Below the pieces are notes generated by a model. That model was not told the origin of the DNA. It saw nothing but the letters and a program-made list of their open reading frames with translations, and made no database searches. This document shows, one piece after another, positions 9,817 through 22,669 of a stretch of DNA of 64,000 nucleotides (its first letter is position 1; the number at the start of each line of letters is the position of its first letter). The translations under genes and the position numbers were made by a program. Source of the stretch: Cladorhizidae sp. MBARI D1340-BT2 (taxonomy: Eukaryota; Porifera; Demospongiae; Poecilosclerida; Cladorhizidae); NCBI GenBank assembly GCA_028752905.1, contig JAQNBH010000139.1, positions 310,001 to 374,000 on the forward strand, read 5' to 3'.

Positions 9817-9870
9817 AGCACCTTCACACATCAGAGCTCACTCTTGACACCATGCCACCCACAACCACCT

Positions 9871-10668
9871 GTCTGACATGATCTGGTGTGACATGTGATG
9901 GTGTGTGACATGTGATGGTGTGTGACATGTGATGGTGTGTGTCATGTGATGGTGTGTGACATGTGATGGTGTGTGATACGTTATGGTGTGTGACACATGA
10001 TAGTGTGTGACATGTGATGGCGTGTGACATGTGATGGTGTGTGACATGTGATGGTGTGTGACATGTGATGGTGTGTTACATGTGATGGTGTGTGACATGT
10101 GATGGTGTGTGACATGTGATGGTGTGTGACAGGTGATGGTGTGTGACATGTGATGGTGTGTGACATGTGATGGTGTGTGATACGTTATGGCGTGTGGCAC
10201 GTTATGGTGTGTGACACGTGATGGTGTGTGACATGTGATGGCGTGTGACATGTGATGGTGTGTGACATGTGATGGTGTGTGACGTGTGATGGCGTATGAC
10301 ATGTGATGGTGTGTGACATGTGATGGTGTGTGACATGTGATGGTGTGTGACATGTGGTGTGTGACATGTGATGGAGTGTGACATGTGATGGTGTGTGACA
10401 TGTGATGGTGTGTGACATGTGATGGTGTGTGACATGTGCTGGTGTGTGACATGTGATGGTGTGTGACATGTGATGGCGTGTGACATGTGATGGTGTGACA
10501 TGTGATGGTGTGTGACATGTGATGGTGTGACATGTGATGGTGTGTGACATGTGATGGTGTGACATGTGATGGTGTGTGACATGTGATGGTGTGTGACATG
10601 TGATGGTGTATGACATGTAATGGTGTGTGAGATGTGATTGCATGTGACATGTGATGGTGTGTCATGTG
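9871..10668. repeat. 17-bp minisatellite, unit 2
   Basis: Same array as 782-1,577. Differs by one 2-bp indel near 10,357 (GTGGTGTGTG against GTGGTGTG). Confidence 0.95.
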
Positions 10669-10677
10669 GTTGCCTAG

Positions 10678-10872
10678 GTGTTAGTGGAGCAGAGGGCTCG
10701 TACAGCTGGTCTGAATGCAGAGGTGATGCACAAGATGTCTATGATAGACCTGGCTGGCTCGGAGCGTGCTACTGTGACATCTAATAGAGGCACGCTCCTC
10801 GGAGAAGGAGCCAACATAAATCACTCGTTATTGGCACTCGGGAACTGTATCAACGCCGTGGCTTCTGGCAAG
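10678..10872 (+). pseudogene. Kinesin-8-like motor exon (switch II), copy 2
   Basis: Identical at protein level to the exon at 1,587-1,781, with donor AAG|GTACAC. Open, phase 0, but without intact neighbours. Confidence 0.88.
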
Positions 10873-10874
10873 GT

Positions 10875-11261
10875 ACACACACACTCTCTCTGGTGGGTGA
10901 GAGGACACACACACACACACACACTCTCTCTCTGGTGGGTGAGAGGACACACACACACACACACACTCTCTCTCTGGTGGGTGAGAGGACACACACACAC
11001 ACACACACTCTCTCTGGTGGGTGAGAGGACACACACACACACACACTCTCTCTCTCTGGTGGGTGAGAGGACACACACACACACACACTCTCTCTCTGGT
11101 GGGTGAGAGGACACACACACACACACACACTCTCTCTGGTGGGTGAGAGGACACACACACACACACACACTCTCTCTGGTGGGTGAGAGGACACACACAC
11201 ACACACACACACTCTCTCTCTCTGGTGGGTGAGAGGACACACACACACACACACACACTCT
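10875..11261. repeat. Composite CA / GGTGGGTGAGAGG repeat, unit 2
   Basis: Counterpart of 1,784-2,170 with small CA-number differences. Confidence 0.93.
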
Positions 11262-11287
11262 GGGCTGCCAAGCCAAGCGGCTAGTTC

Positions 11288-11662
11288 TGTGGACATTGTT
11301 GTGGTGTTGTCATTGCTGTTGTGTTGCTATTGTTGTGTTGTCATTGTTGTTGTGGTGTTGTCGTTGTTGTTGTGTTATCATTGTTGTTGTCATTATTGTG
11401 TTGTTGTCATTGTGTCGTCATTGTGTTGTTGTTGTCATTGTTGTTGTGGTGTTGTCATTGTGTCGTCAGTGTTTTGTTGTTGTTGTCATTGTTGCTGTGG
11501 TGTTGTCATTGTGTCGTCAGTGTTTTGTTGTTGTCATTGTTGTTGTCATTGTTGCTGTGGTGTTGTCATTGTGTCATCATTGTTTTGTTGTTGTTGTCAT
11601 TGTTTTTGTGGTGTTTTGATTGTGTCGTCAGTGTTTTGTTGTTGTTGTCATTGTTGTTGACT
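11288..11662. repeat. TTG/TTGTCATTG array, unit 2
   Basis: Counterpart of 2,197-2,571, apparently identical in length. Confidence 0.93.
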
Positions 11663-12294
11663 TTTCTTGAATTTTGCTTTCTCCAGCTACTCAGGGAAAC
11701 CATGCTTGTCTTTCCTGGCAGTCCCACATCCATAAATCCAGTACCAAAGAGTATAATCGAATGTTCAGCTAAAGATCGGAGTTCTTTTATTCTTCAGAAA
11801 CTTTCGATGGCGTGACCTGCTACACTCGCCTGAGCCTTGGAAGCTGCTGGAGAAAGAAAGGTACGCTATAAATAATTTTTATATTTGGAACGCATAGCTG
11901 TTAGCTAAGCTACTGTAGGTATGATACTGAGTTTTTTATGTGCATCCATAGGTTCTTTGTCTATCAAGTCCCAATACAATGTCCTGCTAACCTACCATCA
12001 CCCCCCATGGGTGGGCATGAAAAGGAGAGAGCAGTGGAGCTGAAATAAGAAACCCTATAACCCCCTGAACTATGAAGCAACCTGAATTTGCCACTTTCTC
12101 ACAGGTATTACATATCATTTGATATGAATACAATGTAGTACATTGGTACATGCACCTCTATACATGCACCTCTATACCACTATACCTCTATACATGCACC
12201 TCTATACATACACCTCTATACATGCACCTCTATACCTGCAACTGTAACATATGCACCTCATGGTGCTCGATTTAATTTTTTTGTGATTAACGAT

Positions 12295-12499
12295 TTAACT
12301 AGGCCACTGAGACACCTTCGCTGAATTAAGACACAGAGATACCAATGCTGAATTAAGCCACCGAGACACTTATGCTGAACTAAGCCACATAGTCACCTAT
12401 ACTGAACTAAACAACGGAGACACCTATGATGAACTAGTCTACAGAGACACCTTTGCCGAACTAAGCCTCATAGACACACTAGGCCACAGAGCGACTTAA
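12295..12499. repeat. 27-bp TTAA minisatellite, unit 2
   Basis: Counterpart of 3,204-3,408. TTAA at 12,295-12,298 is a second empty K-element site, and TTAA at 12,496-12,499 borders piggyBac A. Confidence 0.85.
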
Positions 12500-14157
12500 G
12501 GAGGGGCTCTATCTGAAGACTGGCTAAAAACGTTGTTGACTTTTGACTGCCAATAACTTTTTTTATAATTGTTTTGTGTGGATAATTTTATGCTCAAATT
12601 GTTGCTTGTTCTATGTGCTTTCCAATGATATATAAAATATCTCTAGAGGCATGTTTTGTCAGAAGATGCATGTTAAAACATCCAAGGCAGGACCCTCCTC
12701 TGTTTGGCAGACACCCACAACTAATTAAAAAAAATCAAAAGCTGTAAATTGGTTTGTAGCTTGTCAAAGCTAACAGTTGTGATTCGAGTGAAACCAAATT
12801 GCAATAACTAAAGTGGTTGATGAATGGCAACGTGCTGTATTTGATTACACGCCAAAAAATATCATTTTATATGAATACAATGTAGTACATTGGTACATAT
12901 GGAGAGAGAAGGTTATATTCCAATAACATGACTATAATTTGTTTTTGTGCCACAATAGGTAGCAGTCGGTGCTCGCAATTCCAGTGTGGCATAGCCATAT
13001 GCCACAATCCTCTCAGTACCACTGGCTGTCCGATCTCTTTTGTTGCTGGTAGCAGTAAGTGCAACGTCCTCGACTGCGCTTCCCAGAGGTTACAGGGTTC
13101 TTTATTGGGAAGTGGAGGAAAGGAAGACTCTTGATAATGGAGCCACACCCAGCTCTGCGTCGGCTACAATAACTTCCAATTATCTCCTTGGCTAACTGAA
13201 TCCTGAACTTCTTGATCGTAAGTTCACTTCCGCTTCCTGACCATCTTTGGGTAGAATGAAGGCGTTTGTTATGGCCACATCGATCAGAAAGTTAAATATG
13301 TCTTTGTAGGTTTTCACCCTGCACCTATAATATCCTCTGATCTGATCCCCTCCTCCCATGTATTTATTGTAGGACTGGATAGCTAAGGGGCAGCTTATTT
13401 CCTCTCTGCAGCCATTGTTTGTATGCCGAATGACTGAGGTGACGCTCTTGGGGTCGCTGTTGGTGTACATAATCATGACTTTCAGATTTTTTGGTCCTGC
13501 CATGCATTTGCACACACTTTTCCACATTGCGTGGTTAGTGACTGGCCCCTAAAAATGTTTAGAAGTTCATATAATGAGTATCTCATAGTTGTGGTAAATA
13601 ACATGCATGAACTGATATACAACACCAAAATGTTTGTGGCATAACACTAACTTGTGTTAATCTAGTGCACATTTTACCTTTTCTTGAATTTGCCTTTCTC
13701 CAGCTCCTCGGGTAAACCACGCCTATCTTTCCTGGCTGTCCCACATCCATAACTCCCTCTCCTCTCCAAATCAACCAACAGACTATGCGAGGTAAAAAAA
13801 GCTGTCAAAGTACACGTGCATGTGCCACTTGCCCTGTAGGTCCTCAGTTAGTTCCTTGACCACTCTTGCCCCCAAGTGGTGTTCAACTGCACCTTTCTTT
13901 TCCCCGTGTAAATCTCTAACTGTGTGGAAAAAACCGTTTCGGCTATCATCCCGAACCCACGCTTTGATTCCTCTTTTGATGGGTTTCAATGGCATGTATT
14001 GCTTCAGTGATGAATGACCTTGAAAGTTGATCATAGCCTCATCGATTGCAATCTCGCAGTTCGGACTTTATTGATGAAAAATTGTGTTGAAAATGGCTGA
14101 CAAGAGGTTGGATTTTCCCCAGCCTGTCATAATTTTCACTGCCCCTTGGGGAAAGTG
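12500..14157 (-). mobile_element. piggyBac A, 5'-truncated copy 2
   Basis: Same truncated element as 3,409-5,066. Its transposase remnant (about 13,013-14,157, minus) is frameshifted at a different point: near 13,900 the reading is GFFHTVRDLHG instead of GFFTQLEIYTG. It also keeps the extra T before SFFYLA. The third-Asp region reads YMGGGDQIRGYY. Confidence 0.82.
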
Positions 14158-14217
14158 AACTAAGCCTCATAGACACATATGATGTACTAGGCCACAGAGC
14201 GACTTAAGCTGAATTAA

Positions 14218-17200
14218 CCGATTAAGCGCCGACTTTCCTAGTACCCGCGGTAAAATAATTAACGATTTAATTACTAATTTTCCCCTCGAGCTTCTTATAG
14301 GACATCAGCACAGGAAACCTCGTTCATATGGAAGCCCAGTGATTGCTGTACATCCTGATTTTTTAATGAAACCCAAGGACCAAATATCCAGCATTTGGCA
14401 AGCTTTTCAAAATTGAACCAACATTTATATACCATATATTTGGGCATATTCATATAATTTGACACAGAATCAAGACAATAACAATCCTAAAACTTCCTAA
14501 GACAAAACATTTTGAACAGACAATATATGAATCGAATATTTGAATAGAAAAAGTATGTGTGTGTGGGTAGAATGTGGGTGGGTAATTTGATGAAGAATGA
14601 AGGAGAGTGAGAGAGTAGCATTGTAATACATGTTGTGTGTGTGTGTGTAGAAGGGCAAGACCAGGCTCTATCAACACTTCCCAGGCATCTAGAACACAAA
14701 GACACAACAATAGAGAAAAATGCATTATTAGACACAAGTATCCACACTTTTTACCAAGAGGCACGGACATACACCATACACAACTTATATTTCATGGTCA
14801 CGAGAACAAAGAGAATACATGCAACACTAATATTCCACCAAGGTATGATACGGTCAGATCCAATGCACAAATGAACCTACAGTAACCACACTCATTTAGG
14901 CTTTCATGCCTCGAACCATTTTTATGCACACCAAACAGAAGTAGAAGGGGGAAATGACCTAGTTGCAAATTGAGACGTTCTAGCTGGGATGTAGGAAACA
15001 TACAAGGCCTATACGCCAGCGAGAAGAATAGGAACCAATCAATGTTTTTACTAAGCTAATCCGAAGATCTAAATAACTATCCTGCCTCTTATGTAGAGAA
15101 GTGTTTGAAAAAGAAAACGGATAAAGGCATTCAATAAAGGCGTTCAAAAAAAAAACTTCTACCAGAGCAGACCAAAGAATGGGCTACTACAATTTCGGTA
15201 GAAAATCAAAGAGATGGTGGAAGGGGGTGTTTGCATATTTGGTAGACACCCCTCATGAATGATTGATAATCAGGTAAACAGGGAGGGGGGCAAGACACAT
15301 TCAGTCGAGAACCATCAAGCTGATGATGTTTCACAGTTGGTTGTTGTCCTTGCCACAAAGCTGCATGCATATTAGTCATCATGTCAATCACACCCTTGTC
15401 TACCCACTAAAGCCAGGAGTGAACTATTTGATCTGTAATCATATTTTCCTCTATTCTTCCACTTTGTAAGTAACTCCTTAGGAAAGTTTTTCCTATTAGG
15501 CCTAGCTGTGCCACATGCACCAACCCCTCTAATAGTCATTGTGTGAAATAAATTAGGACTTGTATAAAAGTTATCCATGTATACCTGAAAGTTCTTGTGC
15601 TCAAATCCCTCCAACAAATCTAACACTACCCGACTACACAAACCTGTACTATCTCCTGTTTCCACATTCTTCCCAGTATAAATTTGTAATCGATAAATAT
15701 AACCATTCCTTGCATCCAAAAGCACAAATACTTTTATGCCCCATTTCGTAGGCTCATCCTTCATATATTGCTTGAAGCCAAGCCTCCCTTGATAGGGAAT
15801 CATGGCTTCATCAATGCTAAGCTCCTGATGCAAACAATACTCGCTTTCAAAGCTTATACAGCCTATCATAATTGGGATTACCAGATGTTACCTGTGAGCT
15901 AGCAATGGAGTTGACATGCATGTAGCCGCATCAACTGCCTAAACCTCCAAAGGGGCATTACTCTACTCACCAAACTACATGACAAATCAGGATATTCACA
16001 GGACCAGTACATGTCTATATGGGGAAGTTTTGAAATGCCCATAACAATCAAAAGTTCTACAAAAGCCTCCATTTCTTCTTCACATGTATCATGCCAATTA
16101 TGGGGGAGCCCCACCCTAGAAACATACATATTAGTCTCTCTCACATGGAGGTCCCACACGTCAATAGTATAAAAAAAAGATAAAAAGCACCTAGTAACGA
16201 ACTTGTTACACCGAGCAAAGCTGAGTTTGGGCCAGAATTGTCTCTTTTTTTCTCCAGCAGACCTTCGACTGGTATTATCTGATAACTAGTGCTAGATGAG
16301 CTAGCCTTACTACTACAAACTCGGGACTGGGCCTGCCTATTACCAGTACCTTGTGGTGGTGGACTAGTAGTACTACATGAACCTCTACTATAGCACCACA
16401 CCTCACATTCTCTGTAACACATAAATATGTATACAAACAAATATTCAAATATCAATTTTGATAACTTACTTATTCCAGAAGAGTCCCCTGTAGCAGATTG
16501 TAAGGACGGAGGGTCAGTAGATAGTAAGGATGGAGGGTCAGTAGATAGTAAGGATGGAGGGTCAGTAGATGGTAAGGATGGAGGGTCAGTAGATGGTAAT
16601 AAGGATGGAGGGTCAGTAGATGGTAATAAGGATGGAGGGTCAGTAGATGGTAAGGAAGGAGTGTTCAAATGGTCACTCTCTTCTTTAGAGGCTGAAAGGA
16701 AATATATAATAGTAACTCTACAAAATTTCCTTTGTACCAACCTACACTAAGTCCAGAGCTCCCACAAGTAGATGGTAACAATGGATCACCTTCATCTCCA
16801 ACGGACTGCCAAGAAAGAAAAGTTGATAACATAAACCTTATACGAACGTTTTTTTTGAAAATTCAAATTCAAATTTGATAAGTAATAAAAAAGCTCAACC
16901 TACATTTATGGCTATAACTAATCTTCTTCAACTGCTACGTTAGAAATATTTATATCCTCAAAAAACACAAGAATAGGCTACAGTTTGGTTAGCGAATCAG
17001 AAGATTGTGGAATACAATGGCAACCAAGCGCTAAGGTAGAAACAAACATACCATCGAGAAATCCTTCCACCCGAGCATTTTGACTTAGAGCCAGGGGATC
17101 CAGGGCACAACCATGGTAGGCATATATCTCTGGCCTTCTTTCCCACCAGAATCCGAGCCAGAGCCGCTAGTGTCATCGTCAAAAAGAAGAAAAGTTACTT

Positions 17201-17435
17201 CGTACAAAACAAAGCATCCTCGCCATCTTGAAAACCGAAGTTATGAGCAAAAAGCGGGGCGCGGCCGGCACATATAGCAGCACGTGTAAATGACGTTTTT
17301 AGAATGATTCAGCATTCTTTTGGGCATGTGCAGCAACAAGAATTTGGCACTTAGTTCAAATATATATTTTTATATAATTTTTTTCGCGAGTCCGATTTCC
17401 CTTTGCGCCATATGGCGCTTATGGCGCTTAATCGG
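14218..17435 (-). mobile_element. piggyBac B, full-length element, copy 2
   Basis: A 3,218-bp copy with the same 13-bp TIRs (14,218-14,230 and 17,423-17,435) and TTAA at 14,214-14,217 and 17,436-17,439. The transposase pseudogene lies at about 15,206-17,240 (minus) with the same missing third Asp. The linker repeat has one extra 24-bp monomer. Confidence 0.92.
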
Positions 17436-17774
17436 TTAAGAACCCGAGACACTTGTACTGAACTAGTCAATAGAGACACCTCTGTGGGGAAACAGTTGCA
17501 TTTTTTTATTTTACTTATGGTTACAACTTTAGAGCTCCGTAGATTCTGCAAACTTCATGGTATGGGTTTCATATATAGCTCAAAAGATAGGTCTCTCTGT
17601 GTGCTCTCTTTTGCTACTAAAATATGTTTCATAGGTATAACTATGGGCAAGTTACTAGACCCTAAAGTGGAGTGACCTCAAAAACACGAATGTCAAAAAC
17701 CTCAGCCTAAATAACTCCAGATTGCTAAGTGCTAAAGATTGAAATTGGTACCAGTGGCTAGAGGAAGCCCTGGG

Positions 17775-17956
17775 CTATTCAATGACCTTTTTCATTAGGC
17801 ATTGAAATGTACCGCCTCTTTTGCCCAAAACTACTCCCCCCTTTTCAACTAGACATCGTTTGCAGAGCATGGAGACTGATAGATGGTATTTCTTAGCTGT
17901 AGCCTTGACAGATGCTTCTGCTTCCACTTCTCCAATAGCCTTACTAACAGAAGCCT
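17775..17956 (-). CDS. Putative small exon (HTH-like), copy 2
   Basis: Same open frame as 8,675-8,856, including the acceptor and terminal TAG. Function unproven. Confidence 0.4.
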
Positions 17957-18798
17957 CTGTCAGTTACACGTGTAAGAAAAGAAAAAAAGGCATTTATTAA
18001 CAAGACAAATATATATATATTGTTAGACTCTTCTAGTACCACACACTATCTTAGACCTAACTCAACCTCACAATCCTCACCCAGCTATCTTGCCTGAGAA
18101 TCCCAGAGATGTGAGCTGCCACCAGAGTTAGTGAAGTCTTATTATTCTCCAAACACCAGCAACACAAACATCAGAAGTGAACAATCTAATTGTTATATGC
18201 CCAGCTCTGTCTGTTCATTCTGACCAATCAAATACATAGAGCTAGGCATAGAGCATGTGGCTTCAAATATAATCATAAACGTAGGAAGGAGGCTGTAGCT
18301 GATCCTACATTGTGTACAATCAGCAATAGCAACGAGACATGGCATGTGCTGATAAGTGTAATGTTCAACAGCAATAATCAAGTTAGAATTAAAAGCCCTG
18401 GAGACCCCTGAAGCTCTGACTAGGCGTAGTCCTCCTCTGCTCAACTAGAACATACAGAAATAAAACAAAGAAATAAAATGACTGAAACAAGAAACCAAAA
18501 CGTTTTTATTTTAAAATATTGGATTGGCCTGTTAAAGAAAGAAAGGAAAGAAGATCGTGCACACGTAGACCACACCCCCATGTTAAACGACCCTTCATGT
18601 TTATCATGTTCACCAATATTGTACTGCTTTGGAAATCAGTGCAATGATTGGCGCCATCTAACTGGCCGTGGTCTAGTTGGATAGAGTCCTGTTATCCTTT
18701 ATTTCTTTAACACACACTATATATACATGCACATGAGTGGGGAGAACACCAGCAGCATCCTCCTTTCACACACTATATATACATGCACATGAGCTCAG

Positions 18799-18908
18799 GT
18801 CTGAGCTACCACACCCCCAATGATGTGGAGGAGATCCTTGCCATGCTGGCGAGGGGGAATGGGAATAGGATACAGCGCACAGGGAGAAGACATGTCTAGT
18901 CAGTCATT
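18799..18908 (+). pseudogene. Kinesin-8-like motor exon (pre-switch I), unit 3
   Basis: Same GLSYHTPNDVEE...GNGNRIQ exon with the same switch-I decay. It opens the third, diverged unit, whose 3' part differs from units 1-2 because it still carries two downstream kinesin exons. Confidence 0.7.
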
Positions 18909-18962
18909 AGCACCTTCACACATCAGAGCTCACTCTTGACACCATGCCACCCACAACCACCT

Positions 18963-19955
18963 GTCTGACATGATCTGGTGTGACATGTGATGGTGTGTGA
19001 CATGTGATGGTGTGTGACATGTGATGGTGTGTGTCATGTGATGGTGTGTGACATGTGATGGTGTGTGATACGTTATGGTGTGTGACACATGATAGTGTGT
19101 GACATGTGATGGCGTGTGACATGTGATGGCGTGTGACATGTGATGGTGTGTGACATGTGATGGTGTGACATGTGATGGTGTGTTACATGTGATGGTGTGT
19201 GACATGTGATGGTATGTGACATATGATGGGTGTGACATGTGATGGCGTGTGACATGTGATGGTGTGTGACATGTGATGGTGTGTGACATGTGATGGTGTG
19301 TGACATGTGATGGTGTGTGACAGGTGATGGTGTGTGACATGTGATGGTGTGTGACATGTGATGGTGTGTGATACTTTATGGCGTGTGGCACGTTATGGTG
19401 TGTGACACATGATGGTGTGTGACATGTGATGGCGTGTGATGGTGTGTGACATGTGATGGTGTGTGACATGTGATGGTGTGTGACATGTGATGGCGTGTGA
19501 CATGTGATGGCGTGTGATATGTGATGGTGTGTGACATGTGATGGTGTGTGACATGTGATGGTGTGTGACATGTGATGGTGTGTGACATGTGATGGTGTGT
19601 GACATGTGATGGTGTGTGACATGTGATGGTGTGTGACATGTGATGGAGTGTGACATGTGATGGTGTGACGTGATGGTGTGTGACATGTGATGGTGTGTGA
19701 CATGTGATGGTGTGTGACATGTGATGGCGTGTGACATGTGATGGTGTGACATGTGATGGTGTGTGACATGTGATGGTGTGACATGTGATGGTGTGTGACA
19801 TGTGATGGTGTGTGACATGTGATGGTGTGTGACATGTGATGGTGTGTGACATGTGATGGTGTGACATGGGATGGCGTGTGACATGTGATGGTGTGTGATA
19901 TGTAATGGTGTATGACATGTGATTGCATGTGACATGTGATGGTGTGTCATGTGGT
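18963..19955. repeat. 17-bp minisatellite, unit 3
   Basis: About 58 monomers, about 200 bp longer than in units 1-2, with its own pattern of variants (for example GGGTGTGACATG near 19,229). Confidence 0.95.
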
Positions 19956-19962
19956 TGCCTAG

Positions 19963-20157
19963 GTGTTAGTGGAGCAGAGGACTCGTACAGCCGGTCTGAA
20001 TGCAGAGGTGATGCACAATATGTCTATGATAGACCTGGCTGGCTCGGAGCGTGCTACTGTGACATCTAATAGAGGCACGCACCTCAGAGAAGGAGCCAAC
20101 ATAAATCACTCGTTATTGGCACTCCGGAACTGTATCAACGCCCTGGCTTCTGGCAAG
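19963..20157 (+). pseudogene. Kinesin-8-like motor exon (switch II), unit 3
   Basis: 195-bp open exon with differences from units 1-2: [33 protein letters not shown] (Gly to Arg in the conserved ALGN), INALASGK. The ALGN change would likely harm a motor, consistent with relaxed constraint. Donor AAG|GTACAC. Confidence 0.87.
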
Positions 20158-20159
20158 GT

Positions 20160-20431
20160 ACACACACACTCTCTCTGGTGGGTGAGAGGACACACACACA
20201 CACACGCTCTCTCTCTGGTGGGTGAGAGGACACACACACACACACACACTCTCTCTCTCTGGTGGGTGGGAGGACACACACACACACACACACACACTCT
20301 CTCTGGTGGGTGAGAGGACACACATACACACACACACACACTCTCTCTGGTGGGTGAGAGGACACACACACACACACACACACACACTCTCTCTTGTGGG
20401 TGAGAGGACACACACACACACACACACAATC
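20160..20431. repeat. Composite CA / GGTGGGTGAGAGG repeat, unit 3
   Basis: Six monomers of the same composite unit, with variants GGTGGGTGGGAGG and TTGTGGGTGAG. Confidence 0.92.
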
Positions 20432-20462
20432 TGGGCTGCCAAGCCAAGCGGCTAGTTCTGTG

Positions 20463-21645
20463 GACATTGTTGTGGTGTTGTCATTGTTGTTGTGTTGCCA
20501 TTGTGGTTGTGGTGTTGTCGTTGTTGTTGTGTTGTCATTGTTGTTGTGTTGTCATTGTTGTTGTGGTGGTGTCATTGTTGTTGTGTTGTCATTGTTGTTG
20601 TGTTGCCATTGTTGTTGTGTTGTCGTTGTTGTGGTGTTGTCGTTGTGTTATTGTTGTTGTCATTATTGTGGTGTTGTAATTGTGTCGTCATTGTGTTGTT
20701 GTTGTCATTGTTGTTGTGGTGTTTTGTTGTTGTCATTGTTGTTGTCATTGTTGCTGTGGTGTTGTCATTGTGTCGTCATTGTTTTGTTGTTGTTTTCATT
20801 GTTGTGGTGTTGTCATTGTGTCATCATTGTTTTGTTGTTGTTGTGGTGTTGTGATTGTGTCGTCAGTGTTTTGTTGTTGTTGTCATTGTTGTTGTCAATG
20901 TTGTTGTCATTGTTGCTGTGGTGTTTTCATTGTGTCGTCATTGTTTTGTTGTTGTTGTAATGGTTGTTGTGGTGTTGTCATTGTGTCGTCTGTGTTTTGT
21001 TGTTGTCATTGTTGTTGTCATTGTTGCTGTGTTGTTGTCATTGTGTCGTCATTGTTTTGTTGTTGTTGTCATGGTTGTTGTGGTGTTGTCATTGTCGTCT
21101 GTGTTTTGTTGTTGTCATTGTTGTTGTCATTGTTGCTGTGGTGTTGTCATTGTGTCGTCATTGTTTTGTTGTTGTCATTGTTGTTGTCATTGTTGCTGTG
21201 GTGTTGTCATTGTGTCGTCATTGTTTTGTTGTTGTTGTCATTGTGTCGTCATTGTTTTGTTGTTGTTGTCATGGTTGTTGTGGTGTTGTCATTGTGTCGT
21301 CAGTGTTTTGTTGTTGTTGTCATTGTTGTTGTCATTGTTGCTGTGGTGTTGTCATTGTGTCGTCATTGTTTTGTTGTTGTCATTGTTGTTGTCATTGTTG
21401 CTGTGGTGTTGTCATTGTGTCGTCATTGTTTTGTTGTTGTTGTCATGGTTGTTGTGGTGTTGTCATTGTGTCGTCATTGTTTTGTTGTTGTCAATGTTGT
21501 TGTCATTGTTGCTGTGGTGTTGTCATTGTGTCGTCATTGTTTTGTTGTTGTTGTCATTGTTGTTGTCATTGTTGCTGTGGTGTTGTCACTGTTGTCATTG
21601 TTGTTGTGGTGTTGTCATTGTTGTTGTTGTCATTGTTGTGGTTGA
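20463..21645. repeat. TTG/TTGTCATTG array, unit 3
   Basis: 1.2-kb array with a clear higher-order period. Each higher-order unit ends GTGTCGTCATTGTTTTG, with alternation of TGTTGCTGTGG and ATGGTTGTTGTGG segments. It ends 10 bp before the neck-exon acceptor. Confidence 0.93.
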
Positions 21646-21655
21646 TTGCTTGCAG

Positions 21656-21730
21656 CTGGTGCGTAACGTGCTGAAGGTGGATTATCACTTGTCTAACTAC
21701 AAGGTCATCATTGAAGATCTCCGCAATGAG
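21656..21730 (+). pseudogene. Kinesin-8-like neck exon, unit 3
   Basis: After a gcttgcag acceptor, 25 codons read LVRNVLKVDYHL then SNYKVIIEDLRNE. This matches the neck-linker/neck-coil junction of KIF18/KIF19 (K.N..NV.YHI..Y..II.DLR.E). The donor after GAG is TTGAGC instead of the GTGAGC kept at 48,130-48,135 on the minus strand, so splicing from this copy is probably lost. The catalytic exon that should precede it is missing. Confidence 0.8.
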
Positions 21731-22155
21731 TTGAGCATCTCTATATGCAGCACACCACACACACACACCACCAGCCTATGACTACTATAGAAGCTCCTCA
21801 CTCTATCTCCTCCCCCCACCCCCCCACCCATACACACCCACACCCACACACACACCACTCCCATTGTAATAGATAAGTGAACTGAAGAGCTAGTGCTTCT
21901 CCCATGACTCTGACCTATGATCTCAATGAGACAAACAGGTAAACATATACACACATCCAGTTTTAGCTACAAAAGGTGTCTTCAGCTAGTTTACTAGATT
22001 TATGTGTGATATTCAGAGTTTACTAGAATGGTGATTGGATTACTAAAATGTATACATGGAATATTATTCAAAGGGAGGTTTTCTCTCTGCCAATGTGGTG
22101 AGCTCACTGCCTCTCTTGTTGCCATGCTCTTCCTGCCCTGTGTGTGTGTGTGTAG

Positions 22156-22248
22156 GTTGTGTGAGATGGTGGGGAGTGTATATGGTGAGGGGGAGGTTGA
22201 GGAAGCACATGGCTGACCTCGATGCCATGGAGAGAGATACCCTGCAAG
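22156..22248 (+). pseudogene. Probable kinesin stalk exon, unit 3 (frameshifted)
   Basis: Exon-like block after a (TG)n-TAG acceptor, ending CTGCAAG|GTAAAG. It is 93 bp here and 95 bp in the two inverted copies, which read LCEMVGSVYGERGRLRKHMA then DLDAMERDTLQ, a plausible coiled coil. A 2-bp deletion in GTGAGAGGGGG breaks this copy. Its phase does not match the neck exon directly, so either an exon between them is missing or the assignment to the kinesin is wrong. Confidence 0.5.
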
Positions 22249-22447
22249 GTAAAGGGTCTGCACTGCTATAAGCTCGAGTTCAACTCAACTCATCACTAAA
22301 TTCTGTGTATACTGTAGTAAGGAGGGGATATATTCTTCCTCTCCTCCTCCATCTCCTCCTCCCTCCTCTCTGCCCTCTTCTCTCATCGTATATATATCTA
22401 AGGTAACCTGGATATCTGGTAAAGGGTTGCTATTATTATTATATTAT

Positions 22448-22665
22448 TTTGAGCTGTGTGCGTTGTAGTGAACTATTGGTGTGGTGTTGAGATGTTGTCT
22501 GGTCAGGTCTTGTATGTCTGCCATATCCACTATTGGTGTGGTGTTGAGATGTTGCCTGGTCAGGTCATCTATCTCTGCCATGTCCACTATTGGTGTGGTG
22601 TTGAGATGTTGCCTGGTCAGGTCTTCTATCTCTGCCATGTCCACTATTGTTGTGGTGTTGAGATG
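22448..22665. repeat. 57-bp minisatellite (3.7 copies)
   Basis: Unit beginning CTATTGGTGTGGTGTTGAGA. The minus strand is open with a 19-residue repeat (DLTRQHLNTTPIVDMAEID). A single monomer is kept at 53,565-53,625 in the inverted copy, so the array expanded only here. Coding status unproven. Confidence 0.8.
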
Positions 22666-22669
22666 TTTA

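Larger units (their letters stand above)
9091..18184. repeat. Second tandem unit (9.09 kb)
   Basis: Bases 9,091-18,184 repeat 1-9,090 with only scattered substitutions and small indels, judged by eye. Examples of differences: G/A at the first kinesin donor (GTGCAC against GTACAC), TATA slippage at 5,088/14,178, and one extra 24-bp monomer in element B. All features of unit 1 recur at an offset of 9,089-9,107. The two units share the same truncated piggyBac A and the same piggyBac B insertion, so they split after both events. Confidence 0.93.

Noticed and set aside
20394..21781. Long hydrophobic Leu/Val/Cys frames that look like membrane proteins
   Set aside because: They are the TTG/GTT/TGT readings of a trinucleotide array, each frame open, with no start context or conservation beyond the repeat.
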